From positions 372,001 to 436,000 of the forward strand of contig NZ_VTWS01000006.1 in the NCBI RefSeq assembly GCF_008727875.1: DNA of 64,000 nt, written 5' to 3'. The stretch is from Larkinella humicola (GTDB lineage: Bacteria; Bacteroidota; Bacteroidia; Cytophagales; Spirosomataceae). This document shows, in pieces, positions 1-9,457 of this stretch (position 1 is the stretch's first letter; each line of letters begins with the position of its first letter). The notes below the pieces were generated by a model. It ran no database searches and had not been told where the DNA came from. It worked only from the letters and a program-made list of their open reading frames with translations. The position numbers were made by a program, and so were the translations under genes.

Positions 1-842
1 TGGCACTGTCCGGCAAACCCATCGCCACCCGGGATTTTCAGTGGACGAGCAGTTTCAACGTGACCTTCAACCGGAATAAAGTGTTGCGGCTCGGTTCGGA
101 GGGCGAACAGCTCTTTTCCGACGGCGGACGCGGGGATGTCAGCATCACGCAGGTGGGCCAGCCCATCGGGAGTTTCTTCGGCCACGTAGCCGAAGGCGTT
201 TTTCTGACGCAGGAACAGCTTTCGACCCATGCCAAACAAAATGGAGCCAAGCTGGGGGATTTAATGTACAAGGATGTGGACGGCAACGGCACCATCACCG
301 ACGCCGATCGGACCATCATCGGCAACCCGCAACCTCGCGCATTCTACGGTTTTAACAACACGTTCAGCTACAAAAACTGGTCGCTGAGCGTGCTGATGAA
401 CGGCGTTCAGGGGCGCGATGTGTTCTGGGCCGGGGCGGTTTTTGTGCGCGGGTATCACGGGGTGCAGAACAACCTCAGTGAAGTCATCGACAACTACTGG
501 AAATCACCCACCGACCCGGGCGACGGCAAATCCCCCCGCATCATCCGGGGTGCCCTCAACAACAACCTGCGCTACAGTTCCTTCTTCAATTTCGACGGTT
601 CGTACCTGCGGGTTCGTAACGTCACCCTGAACTATAATCTGTCGCAAGGGCTGGCGAAACGGCTGGGGATGCAAACCGGCCGGGTTTACCTGACGAGCAA
701 CAACCTCTTCACGTTTACGAAATACCCCGGCTACGACCCCGAAATCAGCAACTCCGGCGACAACATGCTGGCGGCCGGAATCGACTACCTCGGCTATCCG
801 CCCGCCCGCACCTTCACCCTTGGTTTAAGTCTCACCTTCTGA
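1..842 (+). CDS. susC: SusC-family TonB-dependent outer-membrane receptor, C-terminal part
   Basis: This is the 3' end of a gene that begins before the window; the open frame runs from base 3 to the TGA at 840-842, about 279 residues. Visible are beta-barrel strands typical of a SusC end, including the stretch SLSVLMNGVQGRDVF, a loop reading RVYLTSNNLFTFTKYPGYDP, and the terminal strand PARTFTLGLSLTF, which ends in the aromatic residue expected of an outer-membrane barrel. In the Sus family this protein forms the TonB-powered channel that imports glycans bound by the lidding SusD protein. The susD gene follows after 14 bases, so the two are surely co-transcribed. The plug domain and signal peptide lie outside the window. 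The substrate cannot be read from this part, but the downstream enzymes suggest an acidic plant polysaccharide. Confidence 0.93.
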   Translation, partial: ALSGKPIATRDFQWTSSFNVTFNRNKVLRLGSEGEQLFSDGGRGDVSITQVGQPIGSFFGHVAEGVFLTQEQLSTHAKQNGAKLGDLMYKDVDGNGTITDADRTIIGNPQPRAFYGFNNTFSYKNWSLSVLMNGVQGRDVFWAGAVFVRGYHGVQNNLSEVIDNYWKSPTDPGDGKSPRIIRGALNNNLRYSSFFNFDGSYLRVRNVTLNYNLSQGLAKRLGMQTGRVYLTSNNLFTFTKYPGYDPEISNSGDNMLAAGIDYLGYPPARTFTLGLSLTF

Positions 843-856
843 CCAAACCCGACCTC

Positions 857-2269
857 ATGAAAGCCAAAAGCCTTTTTCTTTCGCTGTTCAGCCTGCTCAT
901 TCTGGCCGGTTGTCAGGATGATTTTCTGGCCCTGTCGCCCGAAACCGACCGCAACACGGTTAATTTTTACAAAACCGCAGCCGATTTCAACAATGCCGTG
1001 GTGGGAACGTATGCTTCGCTCAAACTGGGTGGCACCTACAACACATCCTTGTACTGGATGGGCGAAGTATCGACCGATAACGCCAATTACGGCGTAACGA
1101 CCCGGCAGGCTGTCAACGTCGACAATTTTCAGTTCATCGATCATTCCTACACCTCGCTCAACGACATCATCTACGCGGCCTGGCGCGATCATTACCGGGG
1201 CATTAGCCGCGCCAACGCCATCCTGAGCCGCATTGAAACCGCCAGCATTCCCGATAACCTGAAGGCACAGTACCGGGGAGAAGCCCAGTTTCTGCGGGCG
1301 TTGCTGTATTTTAACCTGGTCCGCCTGTACGGCGATGTGCCGCTGGTAACAACCGAAATCACCGACGCCGACGGTGCCAGCAACCTCACCCGAACCCCAA
1401 CCGCTGAAGTCTATAACCTGATCATCAGCGATTTGCAAAGCGCCGAACAGGTTTTGCCCGTCACCTATGGTTCAACGGATGTCGGGCGGGCACCGCAGGG
1501 CGCGGCCAAAGCCCTGCTCGGCAAGGTGTACCTGACCCGCAAGGAATGGGACAAAGCCGCTACTAAACTCAAGGAAGTCATTTCGTCGGGCCGGTTTCAG
1601 TTGCTGCCCAAATATGCAGATGTCTTCAGCTTTGCCACACCGACCAATGCCGAAACCCTGTTCAATGTTCAGTATAAATCGGGCAACACGGGTCAGGGAA
1701 GCGGTTTCGGGCCGGTTCAGGCCAGTGAAGGCGCGCGCATAACGGGCGGGAGCATGCGGTATGTGACGGCAGACATGGAAACCGCTTACGAGACCGGCGA
1801 CCTCCGCAAGTCCTTTTCGATGAAATCTTCCTACCTTGATGCCACCGGGCAACTGGTGACGCAGCGGTATGTCAGTAAATACGTGCAATTCGGAGCCCTC
1901 GCCGGGGATTCGGACATCGACTTTCCCGTCATCCGCTATGCCGACGTGCTGCTGATGTCCGCCGAAGCACTCAACGAAGTGGGTTTCAACCCCGAAGCCG
2001 TGACGTATCTGAACCAGGTGCGCCAGCGGGCGGGACTGGCGGCCACGACGGCCACTAACCAGAGCAGTTTCCGGCTGGCCATCGAACAGGAACGGCGGGT
2101 GGAATTTGCTTTTGAAAACCACCGCTGGTTTGATCTGGTTCGGACGGGGCGGTATACCACGGTGATGAATGCCAAAGGGCTGACTGTGCAGGATTTTCAC
2201 ATGCTTTACCTGATTCCGCAACGGGAAATGGACCTGAATCGGTCACTAACCCAAAACCCTGGCTATTAA
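857..2269 (+). CDS. susD: SusD/RagB-family glycan-binding outer-membrane lipoprotein
   Basis: This 470-residue protein begins with a lipoprotein signal peptide whose lipobox reads LILAGC near residues 15-20, followed by QDDFLALSPETD, so it should be a surface lipoprotein. The body has the helical TPR-like fold signatures of SusD: an N-terminal NFYKTAADFNNAVVGTYA segment, a central AQFLRALLYFNLVRLYGDVP segment, and a C-terminal YADVLLMSAEALNEVG followed by YLNQVRQRAG and FENHRWFDLVRTGRY. The ending LNRSLTQNPGY is the usual SusD terminus. It should bind oligosaccharide and close over the SusC channel encoded just upstream. Length is normal for the family. Substrate is not determined by sequence. 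Confidence 0.95.
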   Translation: MKAKSLFLSLFSLLILAGCQDDFLALSPETDRNTVNFYKTAADFNNAVVGTYASLKLGGTYNTSLYWMGEVSTDNANYGVTTRQAVNVDNFQFIDHSYTSLNDIIYAAWRDHYRGISRANAILSRIETASIPDNLKAQYRGEAQFLRALLYFNLVRLYGDVPLVTTEITDADGASNLTRTPTAEVYNLIISDLQSAEQVLPVTYGSTDVGRAPQGAAKALLGKVYLTRKEWDKAATKLKEVISSGRFQLLPKYADVFSFATPTNAETLFNVQYKSGNTGQGSGFGPVQASEGARITGGSMRYVTADMETAYETGDLRKSFSMKSSYLDATGQLVTQRYVSKYVQFGALAGDSDIDFPVIRYADVLLMSAEALNEVGFNPEAVTYLNQVRQRAGLAATTATNQSSFRLAIEQERRVEFAFENHRWFDLVRTGRYTTVMNAKGLTVQDFHMLYLIPQREMDLNRSLTQNPGY

Positions 2270-2275
2270 GCACCC

Positions 2276-3778
2276 ATGAATCGGCGGGAATTTACACAAC
2301 GGACCCTTTTTTACGCGCTGGCGGTTTCCATTCCTCGCGGGATGGAACAGAACCCTTATTGGGTAGCCAGTAACGTAAAAGCTCCTGAGCTGGAACTTCC
2401 CGCCGGAAAACGAGTGCCGTTTGGCTGGCCCGCCTTTGCGGTTTCTCCGGACAAATCCGGAAACGACGTGATTCTGCATTTTCCGAAACCGATTCCCCAA
2501 AAACCGCTGCGTCTGCGGCTGACCGTCGCCATCGACACCCGGGAAGTGAAGAAAGTGGAAGTTCGGTCGGCTCAAACGAATCAATGGCTGGGGGAAATGG
2601 ATTTGCGGTTTTCGTACGCGACCGAACTCTACGAGGTTTTGCTTTCCACTGAAAAAGCCGCCATCCTGCGGCAGGAAGGCATTCGGCTCCGGATGGTCAG
2701 CGGCACCTCCCCCATCTGGTTTCTGGCCCCGGCAAAGAATCCGGCGTATGCCGGGTTGCAACCGCACGTATTAACAGACACCGTTCCATTAAATCGCGAA
2801 ACGGTTTTCTGGAACAATCTGGCGTCACTCCGGTCGATTCAACAATTTAGCTGGATGGAAGGCTGCGTGACCGACGGCCTGATGGACTGGTGGCTTCAAA
2901 GCCGCTCACCCGAAGCAAAACAGGCACTGGAAGCGCATTTTGCCTTGTTTTTTGATCCGCAACAGCGGCTGGTGTACGAAAACGCCCGCAGCGAACCCGC
3001 CGACGGAACGATTTACGGCATCGAATGTCCGCTGCCGCTGGCGGCTTTGTCGCAACGGCAACCGAATCATCCGGCGCTTGATCTGCTGGTGTCGTTTGCC
3101 CGGCAAAAAAGCCAGCCCAACGGACTCATTCGAGATCAGAGTTTGACGACCGAAGGCTGTTACACGCTGGCGTATCCGCTGGCGGTGCTGGCCCGGAAAC
3201 GCCAGGATGTGGAATTGGCGCGGCTGGCCTTGGCCAATCTACACCACCGTCAGGAAGCACTGGTTACGCCCGATGTGGTATATCAGGGACGGAATCAAGC
3301 GGGCGAATGGAATGCGTATCCCAACTGGGGGCGTGGATTGGTCTGGTATCTGCTGGGCACGGTGCGCACACTGAACGAACTGACCCCTTTGGCGGCTCAG
3401 CTTGATCCGGCGGTTCTGCAAAAGCTGAAGGCCACGTTCCTGCAAACCGCCGAACGGATGCTGAAAGACTGCGACGCACGGGGTTGCTGGCACGGCTTCG
3501 TGGGCGAACCCCAAACCCGTATCGACACCTCGGCCACGGCGGGCATCGCGGCCTCGCTGGCCCTGGCGACGCAGTACGGCTGGTTGCCTTCCAAAACGCT
3601 TAAAACCCTCGAAATCACGAAAAAAACCTTGTTTCAGTACCTCACACCCGACGGTTTTCTGACGGGAGCCTGTCAGTCGAACCGGGGCGGTGCCGAATTA
3701 CAACGGAGTGGTTATCGGGTCATTTCGCAATATGCCGCCGGATTGATGGCGCAGTTTCTGGTAGCAATGAAAACGTAA
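2276..3778 (+). CDS. Exported GH88/GH105-like six-hairpin glycosidase (putative)
   Basis: The 500-residue product starts six bases after susD. Its N terminus MNRREFTQRTLFYALAVS resembles a Tat-type signal, with twin arginine at residues 3-4, although the hydrophobic core is short. The first 170 residues look beta-rich. The rest is alpha-helical with repeated hairpins: TDGLMDWWLQSRS, then LTTEGCYTLAYPLAVLARKR, then NWGRGLVWYLLGTV near residue 349, and DTSATAGIAASLALATQYG near residue 416. The WGRG-x-WYL block and the D/E-TS-x-T block recur in unsaturated uronyl hydrolases of families GH88 and GH105, which remove the unsaturated uronic acid left by polysaccharide lyases. I infer that activity weakly; it would fit the lyase-like gene at 17505. 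The extra N-terminal domain is not typical of GH105, so a new subfamily or a different six-hairpin enzyme is possible. Confidence 0.6.
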   Translation: MNRREFTQRTLFYALAVSIPRGMEQNPYWVASNVKAPELELPAGKRVPFGWPAFAVSPDKSGNDVILHFPKPIPQKPLRLRLTVAIDTREVKKVEVRSAQTNQWLGEMDLRFSYATELYEVLLSTEKAAILRQEGIRLRMVSGTSPIWFLAPAKNPAYAGLQPHVLTDTVPLNRETVFWNNLASLRSIQQFSWMEGCVTDGLMDWWLQSRSPEAKQALEAHFALFFDPQQRLVYENARSEPADGTIYGIECPLPLAALSQRQPNHPALDLLVSFARQKSQPNGLIRDQSLTTEGCYTLAYPLAVLARKRQDVELARLALANLHHRQEALVTPDVVYQGRNQAGEWNAYPNWGRGLVWYLLGTVRTLNELTPLAAQLDPAVLQKLKATFLQTAERMLKDCDARGCWHGFVGEPQTRIDTSATAGIAASLALATQYGWLPSKTLKTLEITKKTLFQYLTPDGFLTGACQSNRGGAELQRSGYRVISQYAAGLMAQFLVAMKT

Positions 3779-3785
3779 GTAAAAC

Positions 3786-4484
3786 ATGAAAAAAAGAACC
3801 GGTATAGTGGGTCTTCTAGTGATTTGGCTGCTGATTAATGCCGTACAACCCCTGCCGAAACTGTACGTCATCGGCGACAGCATTTCGATGCGGTATGGTC
3901 CGTTTCTGGAAAAATACGTTCAGGGCGTTTGGCAATACGACCGGAAAAGCGACGACGGACAGGCGGCTAAAAATCTGGATGTGCCGGTGGGCGCCAACGG
4001 GGGCGATTCGCGCATGGTGCTCGAATACCTGAAACTGAAAGCCCCCGACAAAACCTTCCAACCGGATGTGCTGCTCCTGAACTGCGGTTTGCACGACATC
4101 AAACGACTCCCGGAAACCAATGCCATTCAGGTTGATTCGGCCAGTTACCGGAAAAATCTGGAAGCCATTTACCAACTCCTGAAAAAACGCAACATCCGGC
4201 TGGTCTGGATGCGGACCACCTCCGTGGAAGACGAACGGCACAACACCCGCTCGAAAGCCTTCAAACGGTACGCCCGCGATCTGGATGACTACAACCGCAT
4301 TGCCGACGAGGTGATGCAGAAACACGCCGTTCCGGTCATCGACCTGTACACCTTCACGCGAAGTTTGGGTAGTGAGCATTTTGTCGATCACGTGCATTAC
4401 GACGACTCGGCGATGCAGTTACAGGCCGCTTACATTGCCGGTTATTTACAGGCCAACCGTTCCCTAATCCTGAAAAGAAAATGA
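3786..4484 (+). CDS. SGNH/GDSL-family hydrolase, probable carbohydrate esterase
   Basis: The 232-residue protein has an N-terminal hydrophobic segment (IVGLLVIWLLINAV) followed by the SGNH block I opening LYVIGDSISMRYG, with the candidate catalytic serine at residue 32. Block II appears as GANGGDSRMVLEYLK, block III as LLLNCGLHDIKR (Asn and Gly of the oxyanion hole), and block V as DHVHYDD near residue 201, which supplies the Asp-x-x-His pair. SGNH enzymes in such loci usually remove acetyl groups from sugars; the exact ester is unknown. It begins 7 bases after the previous gene, and its TGA overlaps the ATG of the next gene (ATGA at 4481-4484), showing tight translational coupling. Confidence 0.85.
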   Translation: MKKRTGIVGLLVIWLLINAVQPLPKLYVIGDSISMRYGPFLEKYVQGVWQYDRKSDDGQAAKNLDVPVGANGGDSRMVLEYLKLKAPDKTFQPDVLLLNCGLHDIKRLPETNAIQVDSASYRKNLEAIYQLLKKRNIRLVWMRTTSVEDERHNTRSKAFKRYARDLDDYNRIADEVMQKHAVPVIDLYTFTRSLGSEHFVDHVHYDDSAMQLQAAYIAGYLQANRSLILKRK

Positions 4485-7294
4485 AATTCCTAACCCCTTT
4501 CCTTCTGTCAATCAGCCTGTTTTCGATTGGGCAACCAACGGCATCGGCCCAAAATCCGGCACCCGGCCTAACGGTTTCAGAGCCAAAAGGTTTCCGGGAA
4601 GTGGCGCAGCTTCGGCTGCGTTCCACGAAAGAAATCAAGTCGTCGACCTGGTCCATCGGGGGCGAAACCCTCGACCGCGATTATACCGACTACCAATCGT
4701 ACCGGCACTACCTCGGGCCACTGGGGGCCAAGCGAATCCGGTTGCAGGGCGGCTGGTCGAAGTGCGAAAAAGTGAAGGGGCAGTACGATTTTGCCTGGCT
4801 CGACGCCGTCATTCCGGATGCCTATTCGCGCGGGGTATCGCCCTGGGTAGAACTATCGTACGGCAATCCGATTTATCCCGGTGGTGGCGAACCCAAACTG
4901 GGCGGGCGGATTCCTACCTCGGAGGAAGCGTTAGTGGCCTGGGACAACTGGGTTCGGGCGATGGTAAACCGCTATAAAAACCAGGTGACGGAGTGGGAAA
5001 TCTGGAACGAACCCGACCTCAACAAGCTGAATACCGGCGAGGAAGTAGCTGTTTTCTACATCCGCACCGCCAAACTGGTGAAGGCCATACAGCCCAACGC
5101 CAAATTGATTGCCCTTGGCGTCGCCGGAGTTCCGGCAACGGCCTTCATGCGCCCGTTCCTCGATCATTTGAAGAAGGAAAACGCACTGGATCTGGTCGAT
5201 ATTCTGACCTACCACGGCTACGCGCCAAACCCCGACACCTCGTATCCGAAAATTGAGGAAATGCGTAAAATGGTCTGGAGTTACAATCCAAAAATCACCT
5301 TCATGCAGGGCGAAAACGGGGCACCTTCAACCGCCAGTGCGGTCACGATCGGGGCTTTGCGGCAATACGACTGGACCGAACTGAGCCAGGCCAAATGGGA
5401 TTTGCGCCGGATGCTGGCCGACCACGGACGCGGCATTGCCACCAACCTCTTCACGATCAGCGACATCCACTATGCCGCCGGTGACCACATGACGGGCGTC
5501 AACACGAAAGGTTTGCTAAAAACCAACCCTGACAAAACCATCGAACGTCCAAAAATGGCCTACAAAGCCGCCCAGCACGTTTTTTCAACCTTTGACGATC
5601 AGTTAGAATTGCTCGATCAGGCCAAACCAAGTGTCAGCCAGTCCACGGTTTCGGCGTTTCAATACCGCCAGCGGAAAAACAGCGGGAGCCTCGTCACGCT
5701 CTGGAGCGCCGAAGCCCGACCCGCCGAAACCTATGAACCAAAACCTACCGATGTGACCATCAAGGGGAAATTTGACCAACCGGTTTTTGTCGACCTCGTA
5801 TCTGGTAAAGTATACGAAATTCCGAAAAACCAGTGGAAAAAATCGGGCGATAGCTACACGTTTACGGCCATTCCGGTGCCGGATTATCCGGTTTTGATTG
5901 CCGAAAAAACCGCCCTGCATTTGCTAACGCCCACCGGACAATCGGCCAATCCATCGTTCAAATTCCTGGGAAAAATTGCACCCAAAAATTCACGTAATAT
6001 TCAATCGTCAAACTGGTCGGTGGGTGCCGAATACATGGATCGGGATTATACGGTTTATGCGAACTGGAAAGACTATTTAGGCAAACTCGGCGTCAAAAAA
6101 GCCCGCATTCAATCGGGCTGGGCAAAGTGTGAAAAAGTGAAAGCGGAGGGCCGCCCCGGGCAGTACGATTTTGCGTGGCTCGATGAAATTGTTTTCGACA
6201 TGGTGAAACAGGGCGTGACGCCCTGGATCGATCTGTGTTACGGCAATCCGCTGTATTCGGGCGGTGGCGGAACCACACTGAATGCCGCCATTCCGTTTTC
6301 GGGTGAAGCCCTGGCAGGCTGGAAAAATTATGTAGCCGCTGTCGTGGCCCGGTATAGCGACAAAGTAACGGAATGGGAAATCTGGAACGAACCGAATTAC
6401 AAAATTTCCATTCCCGATTACGCCGATTTTTTCATTACGACCGCCGAAACCGTTCGATCAGTGCAGCCTAAGGCCCAAATCATTGCCTTCGCGCTGGGCA
6501 GTGGCGTCGATTACAAATTTGCAGATAATGTCTTGAAAATTATTCAGGAGAAAGGAAAACTGGGTTTAGTCAACCAAATCAGCCACCACCGGCACATTCC
6601 GAACCCCGACAACCGGGATGCGGAAGTGGAACTGGAGAAAGTGGTCGCCAACTACAGCCCCGCCATTCGCATTCGGCAGGGCGAAGCGGGTTGCCCGTCG
6701 GAATGGAACAACAATTTTGCGCTGAACAAGTACCCGTGGACGGAATTGACGCAATCGAAGCACATTCTGCGCCGGTTGCTAACCGATCTGGGCCACGACA
6801 AGGAGTCGTGCTGCTTCACGATCATGGACGCCAAAACGCCCCAGGAATGGAATCACAAAGGGCTGCTGAAAGCGAACGAAGACCTGACCGTGGCCTACGC
6901 CAAACCGGCGTATTACGCGTTTCAAAATCTGATTTCCGTCTTCGACGATAAGCTGGAACGGCTCGAAACGTATCCGTATTCCGTAAAAAAAGACGATAAC
7001 AGCACGCTTTCGCTGTATTCGTATGCCGATAAAGCCAATCAGCTTCAGGCCGTCACGGTCTGGATAAAAGACAACGTTCCTTCCGATAACAACGAGCAAA
7101 CCTTGTGTGATTTTACCTTCGCCAACGCCCGTTTTAAAAACCCGGTTTGGGTGGATCTCATCGCCGGAACGGTGTACGAAATTCCGAAAGAAAACTGGTC
7201 GAAAAAAGAGAACCTGTTCCGGCAAATTCCGCTGTACGATTCGCCCATTCTGATTGCGGACAAATCGTTGATTAATCTGTCGGTCAACCCATAA
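4481..7294 (+). CDS. Tandem two-domain clan GH-A glycoside hydrolase, secreted
   Basis: The 937-residue protein has a signal peptide ending near TASAQ and then two homologous halves, about residues 40-480 and 490-930. Each half carries the clan GH-A pair of glutamates: EIWNEPD with Glu177 and QGENGAPS with Glu278 in the first half, EIWNEPN with Glu637 and RQGEAGCPS with Glu735 in the second. In clan GH-A retaining enzymes the NEP glutamate is the acid/base and the later one the nucleophile. Each half ends in a beta-rich segment with a shared motif of the form V-Y-E-I-P-K-x-x-W. The overall pattern is closest to GH39/GH5-like enzymes, but I cannot assign a numbered family. The single-domain paralogue at 9458 has the same motifs. 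Both halves look catalytically intact, which is unusual for a duplicated enzyme. Confidence 0.8.
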   Translation: MKFLTPFLLSISLFSIGQPTASAQNPAPGLTVSEPKGFREVAQLRLRSTKEIKSSTWSIGGETLDRDYTDYQSYRHYLGPLGAKRIRLQGGWSKCEKVKGQYDFAWLDAVIPDAYSRGVSPWVELSYGNPIYPGGGEPKLGGRIPTSEEALVAWDNWVRAMVNRYKNQVTEWEIWNEPDLNKLNTGEEVAVFYIRTAKLVKAIQPNAKLIALGVAGVPATAFMRPFLDHLKKENALDLVDILTYHGYAPNPDTSYPKIEEMRKMVWSYNPKITFMQGENGAPSTASAVTIGALRQYDWTELSQAKWDLRRMLADHGRGIATNLFTISDIHYAAGDHMTGVNTKGLLKTNPDKTIERPKMAYKAAQHVFSTFDDQLELLDQAKPSVSQSTVSAFQYRQRKNSGSLVTLWSAEARPAETYEPKPTDVTIKGKFDQPVFVDLVSGKVYEIPKNQWKKSGDSYTFTAIPVPDYPVLIAEKTALHLLTPTGQSANPSFKFLGKIAPKNSRNIQSSNWSVGAEYMDRDYTVYANWKDYLGKLGVKKARIQSGWAKCEKVKAEGRPGQYDFAWLDEIVFDMVKQGVTPWIDLCYGNPLYSGGGGTTLNAAIPFSGEALAGWKNYVAAVVARYSDKVTEWEIWNEPNYKISIPDYADFFITTAETVRSVQPKAQIIAFALGSGVDYKFADNVLKIIQEKGKLGLVNQISHHRHIPNPDNRDAEVELEKVVANYSPAIRIRQGEAGCPSEWNNNFALNKYPWTELTQSKHILRRLLTDLGHDKESCCFTIMDAKTPQEWNHKGLLKANEDLTVAYAKPAYYAFQNLISVFDDKLERLETYPYSVKKDDNSTLSLYSYADKANQLQAVTVWIKDNVPSDNNEQTLCDFTFANARFKNPVWVDLIAGTVYEIPKENWSKKENLFRQIPLYDSPILIADKSLINLSVNP

Positions 7295-7307
7295 AAAAGG
7301 CTGAACC

Positions 7308-8234
7308 ATGAACGTCCAACGCACCCCGATCCGAATCGCCGGTTTGCTCCTCGCAGGTTTCCTGTTGAGCCAACCCGGCGTGGCCCAGCCGGAGCCGGAA
7401 GTGCCTTTGTACACGGCTGTCCTTCCAAACTCGGTGACCAGTTCACAGCCGGAACGCCGAACTTACAACGCATCACAGCAGCTAACGGCGATTTCGAACA
7501 TCATCACGCCCCGCCTGCTCGTATTCAAACCTGCTACGCCGAACGGAACCGGGGTCATTATCTGCCCGGGTGGCGGCTACCGCAATCTGAATATCGAAAA
7601 CGTGCGATTCATCGCGCACCGGTTGAATCAACAGGGCATAACGGTTTTTGGGCTCCTTTATCGTCTGCCCGCCGACGGGTTGATGCCGGATCGGAAGGTT
7701 GGGATTTTGCAGGATGCCCAACAGGCGCTCCGGCTGGTTCGCCAGCGCGCAACCGGCTGGGGACTTCGACCAAACCGACTCGGCTTGTGGGGTTCGTCGG
7801 CCGGTGGACATCTGGCGGCTATGACAGCGACCCATTTTACGACGGCCTTTGAACCTGGAAAAGACACCACCGGCCTGCGTCCCGATTTTCTGGTGCTGGC
7901 CTGGCCCGTCGTCAGTTTCCAGCCCGACATCGCCCACAGCGGTTCGGTGAAAAACCTGCTGGGTGAGCAGCCAACGACCCAGCAACGGGCGGACAATTCG
8001 CCGGAAGAGCACGTGACGGTCCTGACGCCACCCACCTTTCTGGTTCATGCCGGTGACGACGCCACGGTTTCGTTCGCCAACAGCATCCGGTTTTATCAGG
8101 CCCTGAAAAAGGCGAACGTACCCGCCGAGTTGCATCTCTATGAAAAAGGCGGACACGGTTTTGGCATCAAACCGGACGTCACCGACTCCTGGATGACGCA
8201 ACTGGAAATCTGGCTCCGCAATCGCGGTTTTTAA
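7308..8234 (+). CDS. Secreted alpha/beta-hydrolase, probable acetyl esterase
   Basis: The 308-residue product has a signal peptide ending near GVAQ. The alpha/beta-hydrolase core shows an oxyanion-hole turn GVIICPGGGYRNL, the nucleophile elbow GSSAG at residues 162-166 with Ser164, an acid-bearing loop VHAGDDATVSFANS, and a C-terminal catalytic histidine in EKGGHGFG. The combination CPGGGY plus GSSAGGHLAA is typical of the BD-FAE-like carbohydrate esterases found beside xylan and pectin enzymes in Bacteroidota. The likely role is de-acetylation of the polysaccharide or its fragments in the periplasm. It follows the two-domain glycosidase by 13 bases in the same operon. Confidence 0.85.
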   Translation: MNVQRTPIRIAGLLLAGFLLSQPGVAQPEPEVPLYTAVLPNSVTSSQPERRTYNASQQLTAISNIITPRLLVFKPATPNGTGVIICPGGGYRNLNIENVRFIAHRLNQQGITVFGLLYRLPADGLMPDRKVGILQDAQQALRLVRQRATGWGLRPNRLGLWGSSAGGHLAAMTATHFTTAFEPGKDTTGLRPDFLVLAWPVVSFQPDIAHSGSVKNLLGEQPTTQQRADNSPEEHVTVLTPPTFLVHAGDDATVSFANSIRFYQALKKANVPAELHLYEKGGHGFGIKPDVTDSWMTQLEIWLRNRGF

Positions 8235-8245
8235 AACGCTCCTGA

Positions 8246-9439
8246 ATGACAAATCTGAAGTACCAAAAAGAGACCAACGAGAAAATCATGGAAACACCAG
8301 GCTATCAACGGATGAAACAATCGGCACTGCGTTTTGTCGATGCCATGAAAATCGGCGACACGCCGGGCGTGTACCGCAAGGAACGGGGCGAAGGTGAAAG
8401 TTTTTACGGCTCCTACCATGCCGCCCACGTCCTCGACCTGTTCGGCGAATTGCAAAATCGCCCGGCGGCTGACCTCGACACCTGGGCCGAACAATTCCAG
8501 GGTCGCCAAACCGAACAGGGGTATTTTTCGGGGAAACCCGCCGAGTTCGGGCGCATCCGGACGCTGGACGAACTGGAACCGGTCTGGCACTACACGCGCG
8601 GTAACATTTGGGCCTTGCGGATGCTCAACCGTCAACCCGAACGCGAACTGCGGTTTCTGGCCCCCCTGCTCGACGCCGACCGGCTGTATCGCTGGGTGAA
8701 ACATTACGACTGGCGCAATTCGTGGGCGGCTGGAAATCAGGTACTGGCAGCCGCGACGGCTCTGTTTGCGCTGCGCGATTGGTTCGGCGCGTCGGAAGTG
8801 GATTCGTTGATGGAAAAGGCGGTTTTTCCGGCCCTGGAAGAATTGCAGGACCCGAAAACCGGCTACTGGGGAACGCAACTGGGCGCCGATCCGGCCAATG
8901 GGTTGTTCGGAACCATTCACGTCGTCCCGATCTATTTTGCCCTGGGCTGGCCGCTGCGCCACCTCGAACGCTCCGTCGATTCGACCCTGGCGTGTCAATT
9001 GCCCGACGGCTCGTTCTGGCCCGGCGGCTCCGACTGCCCGGATTTCGACGGAGCCTATCAACTGGTGAACCTGATGGCCCTGACCGACTACCGGCGCGAC
9101 GACGTTGAAGCCGCCTGCCGACGGTATCTGGCTCACGCGCTGCAGCACGAAAGCGCCGACGGTGTCGGCTGGCTGTTGCACCGCCGGGACAGCAAGCCCG
9201 CCGACTGGGTGCCGCGCCCGCACTGGATCTGGAAAGAAGGCGAAACCACAGCCTCGGCAGAACTGCGGGATGAAGACCCGAACCGTACGCACATCATGCT
9301 GGGGTCCTGGTTTTATCCGCTTTCGATTGCGTTGGCCAGTCATTTCCTCGGCGATACCGGATACGAAGGCCCCTATCATTTCAACAGCCATTCGCTGCAC
9401 GTCTGCAATGTGTTCAATGAGCCGTTGCGTTATTCCTAA
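8246..9439 (+). CDS. Unknown protein with alpha/alpha-toroid (squalene-cyclase-like) repeats
   Basis: The 397-residue protein has no signal peptide or membrane segment. An internal ATG at 8288 (METPGYQRMKQSALRF) is an equally possible start; I kept the first ATG, 11 bases after the previous stop. The sequence is helical, with repeated pairs that resemble the toroid of prenyltransferase/squalene-oxidase proteins, such as SFYGSYHAAHVLDLFGEL, LACQLPDGSFWPGGSDCPD and QHESADGVGWLLHRRDS. The glycine-aspartate turns (PDGSFWPGG) and scattered aromatic residues suggest a sugar-binding cavity. I do not recognise a named family. Its place among glycosidases suggests a cytoplasmic role on oligosaccharides, but this is inference only. 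Confidence 0.75.
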   Translation: MTNLKYQKETNEKIMETPGYQRMKQSALRFVDAMKIGDTPGVYRKERGEGESFYGSYHAAHVLDLFGELQNRPAADLDTWAEQFQGRQTEQGYFSGKPAEFGRIRTLDELEPVWHYTRGNIWALRMLNRQPERELRFLAPLLDADRLYRWVKHYDWRNSWAAGNQVLAAATALFALRDWFGASEVDSLMEKAVFPALEELQDPKTGYWGTQLGADPANGLFGTIHVVPIYFALGWPLRHLERSVDSTLACQLPDGSFWPGGSDCPDFDGAYQLVNLMALTDYRRDDVEAACRRYLAHALQHESADGVGWLLHRRDSKPADWVPRPHWIWKEGETTASAELRDEDPNRTHIMLGSWFYPLSIALASHFLGDTGYEGPYHFNSHSLHVCNVFNEPLRYS

Positions 9440-9457
9440 ACCCTGAAACCCAACCTA

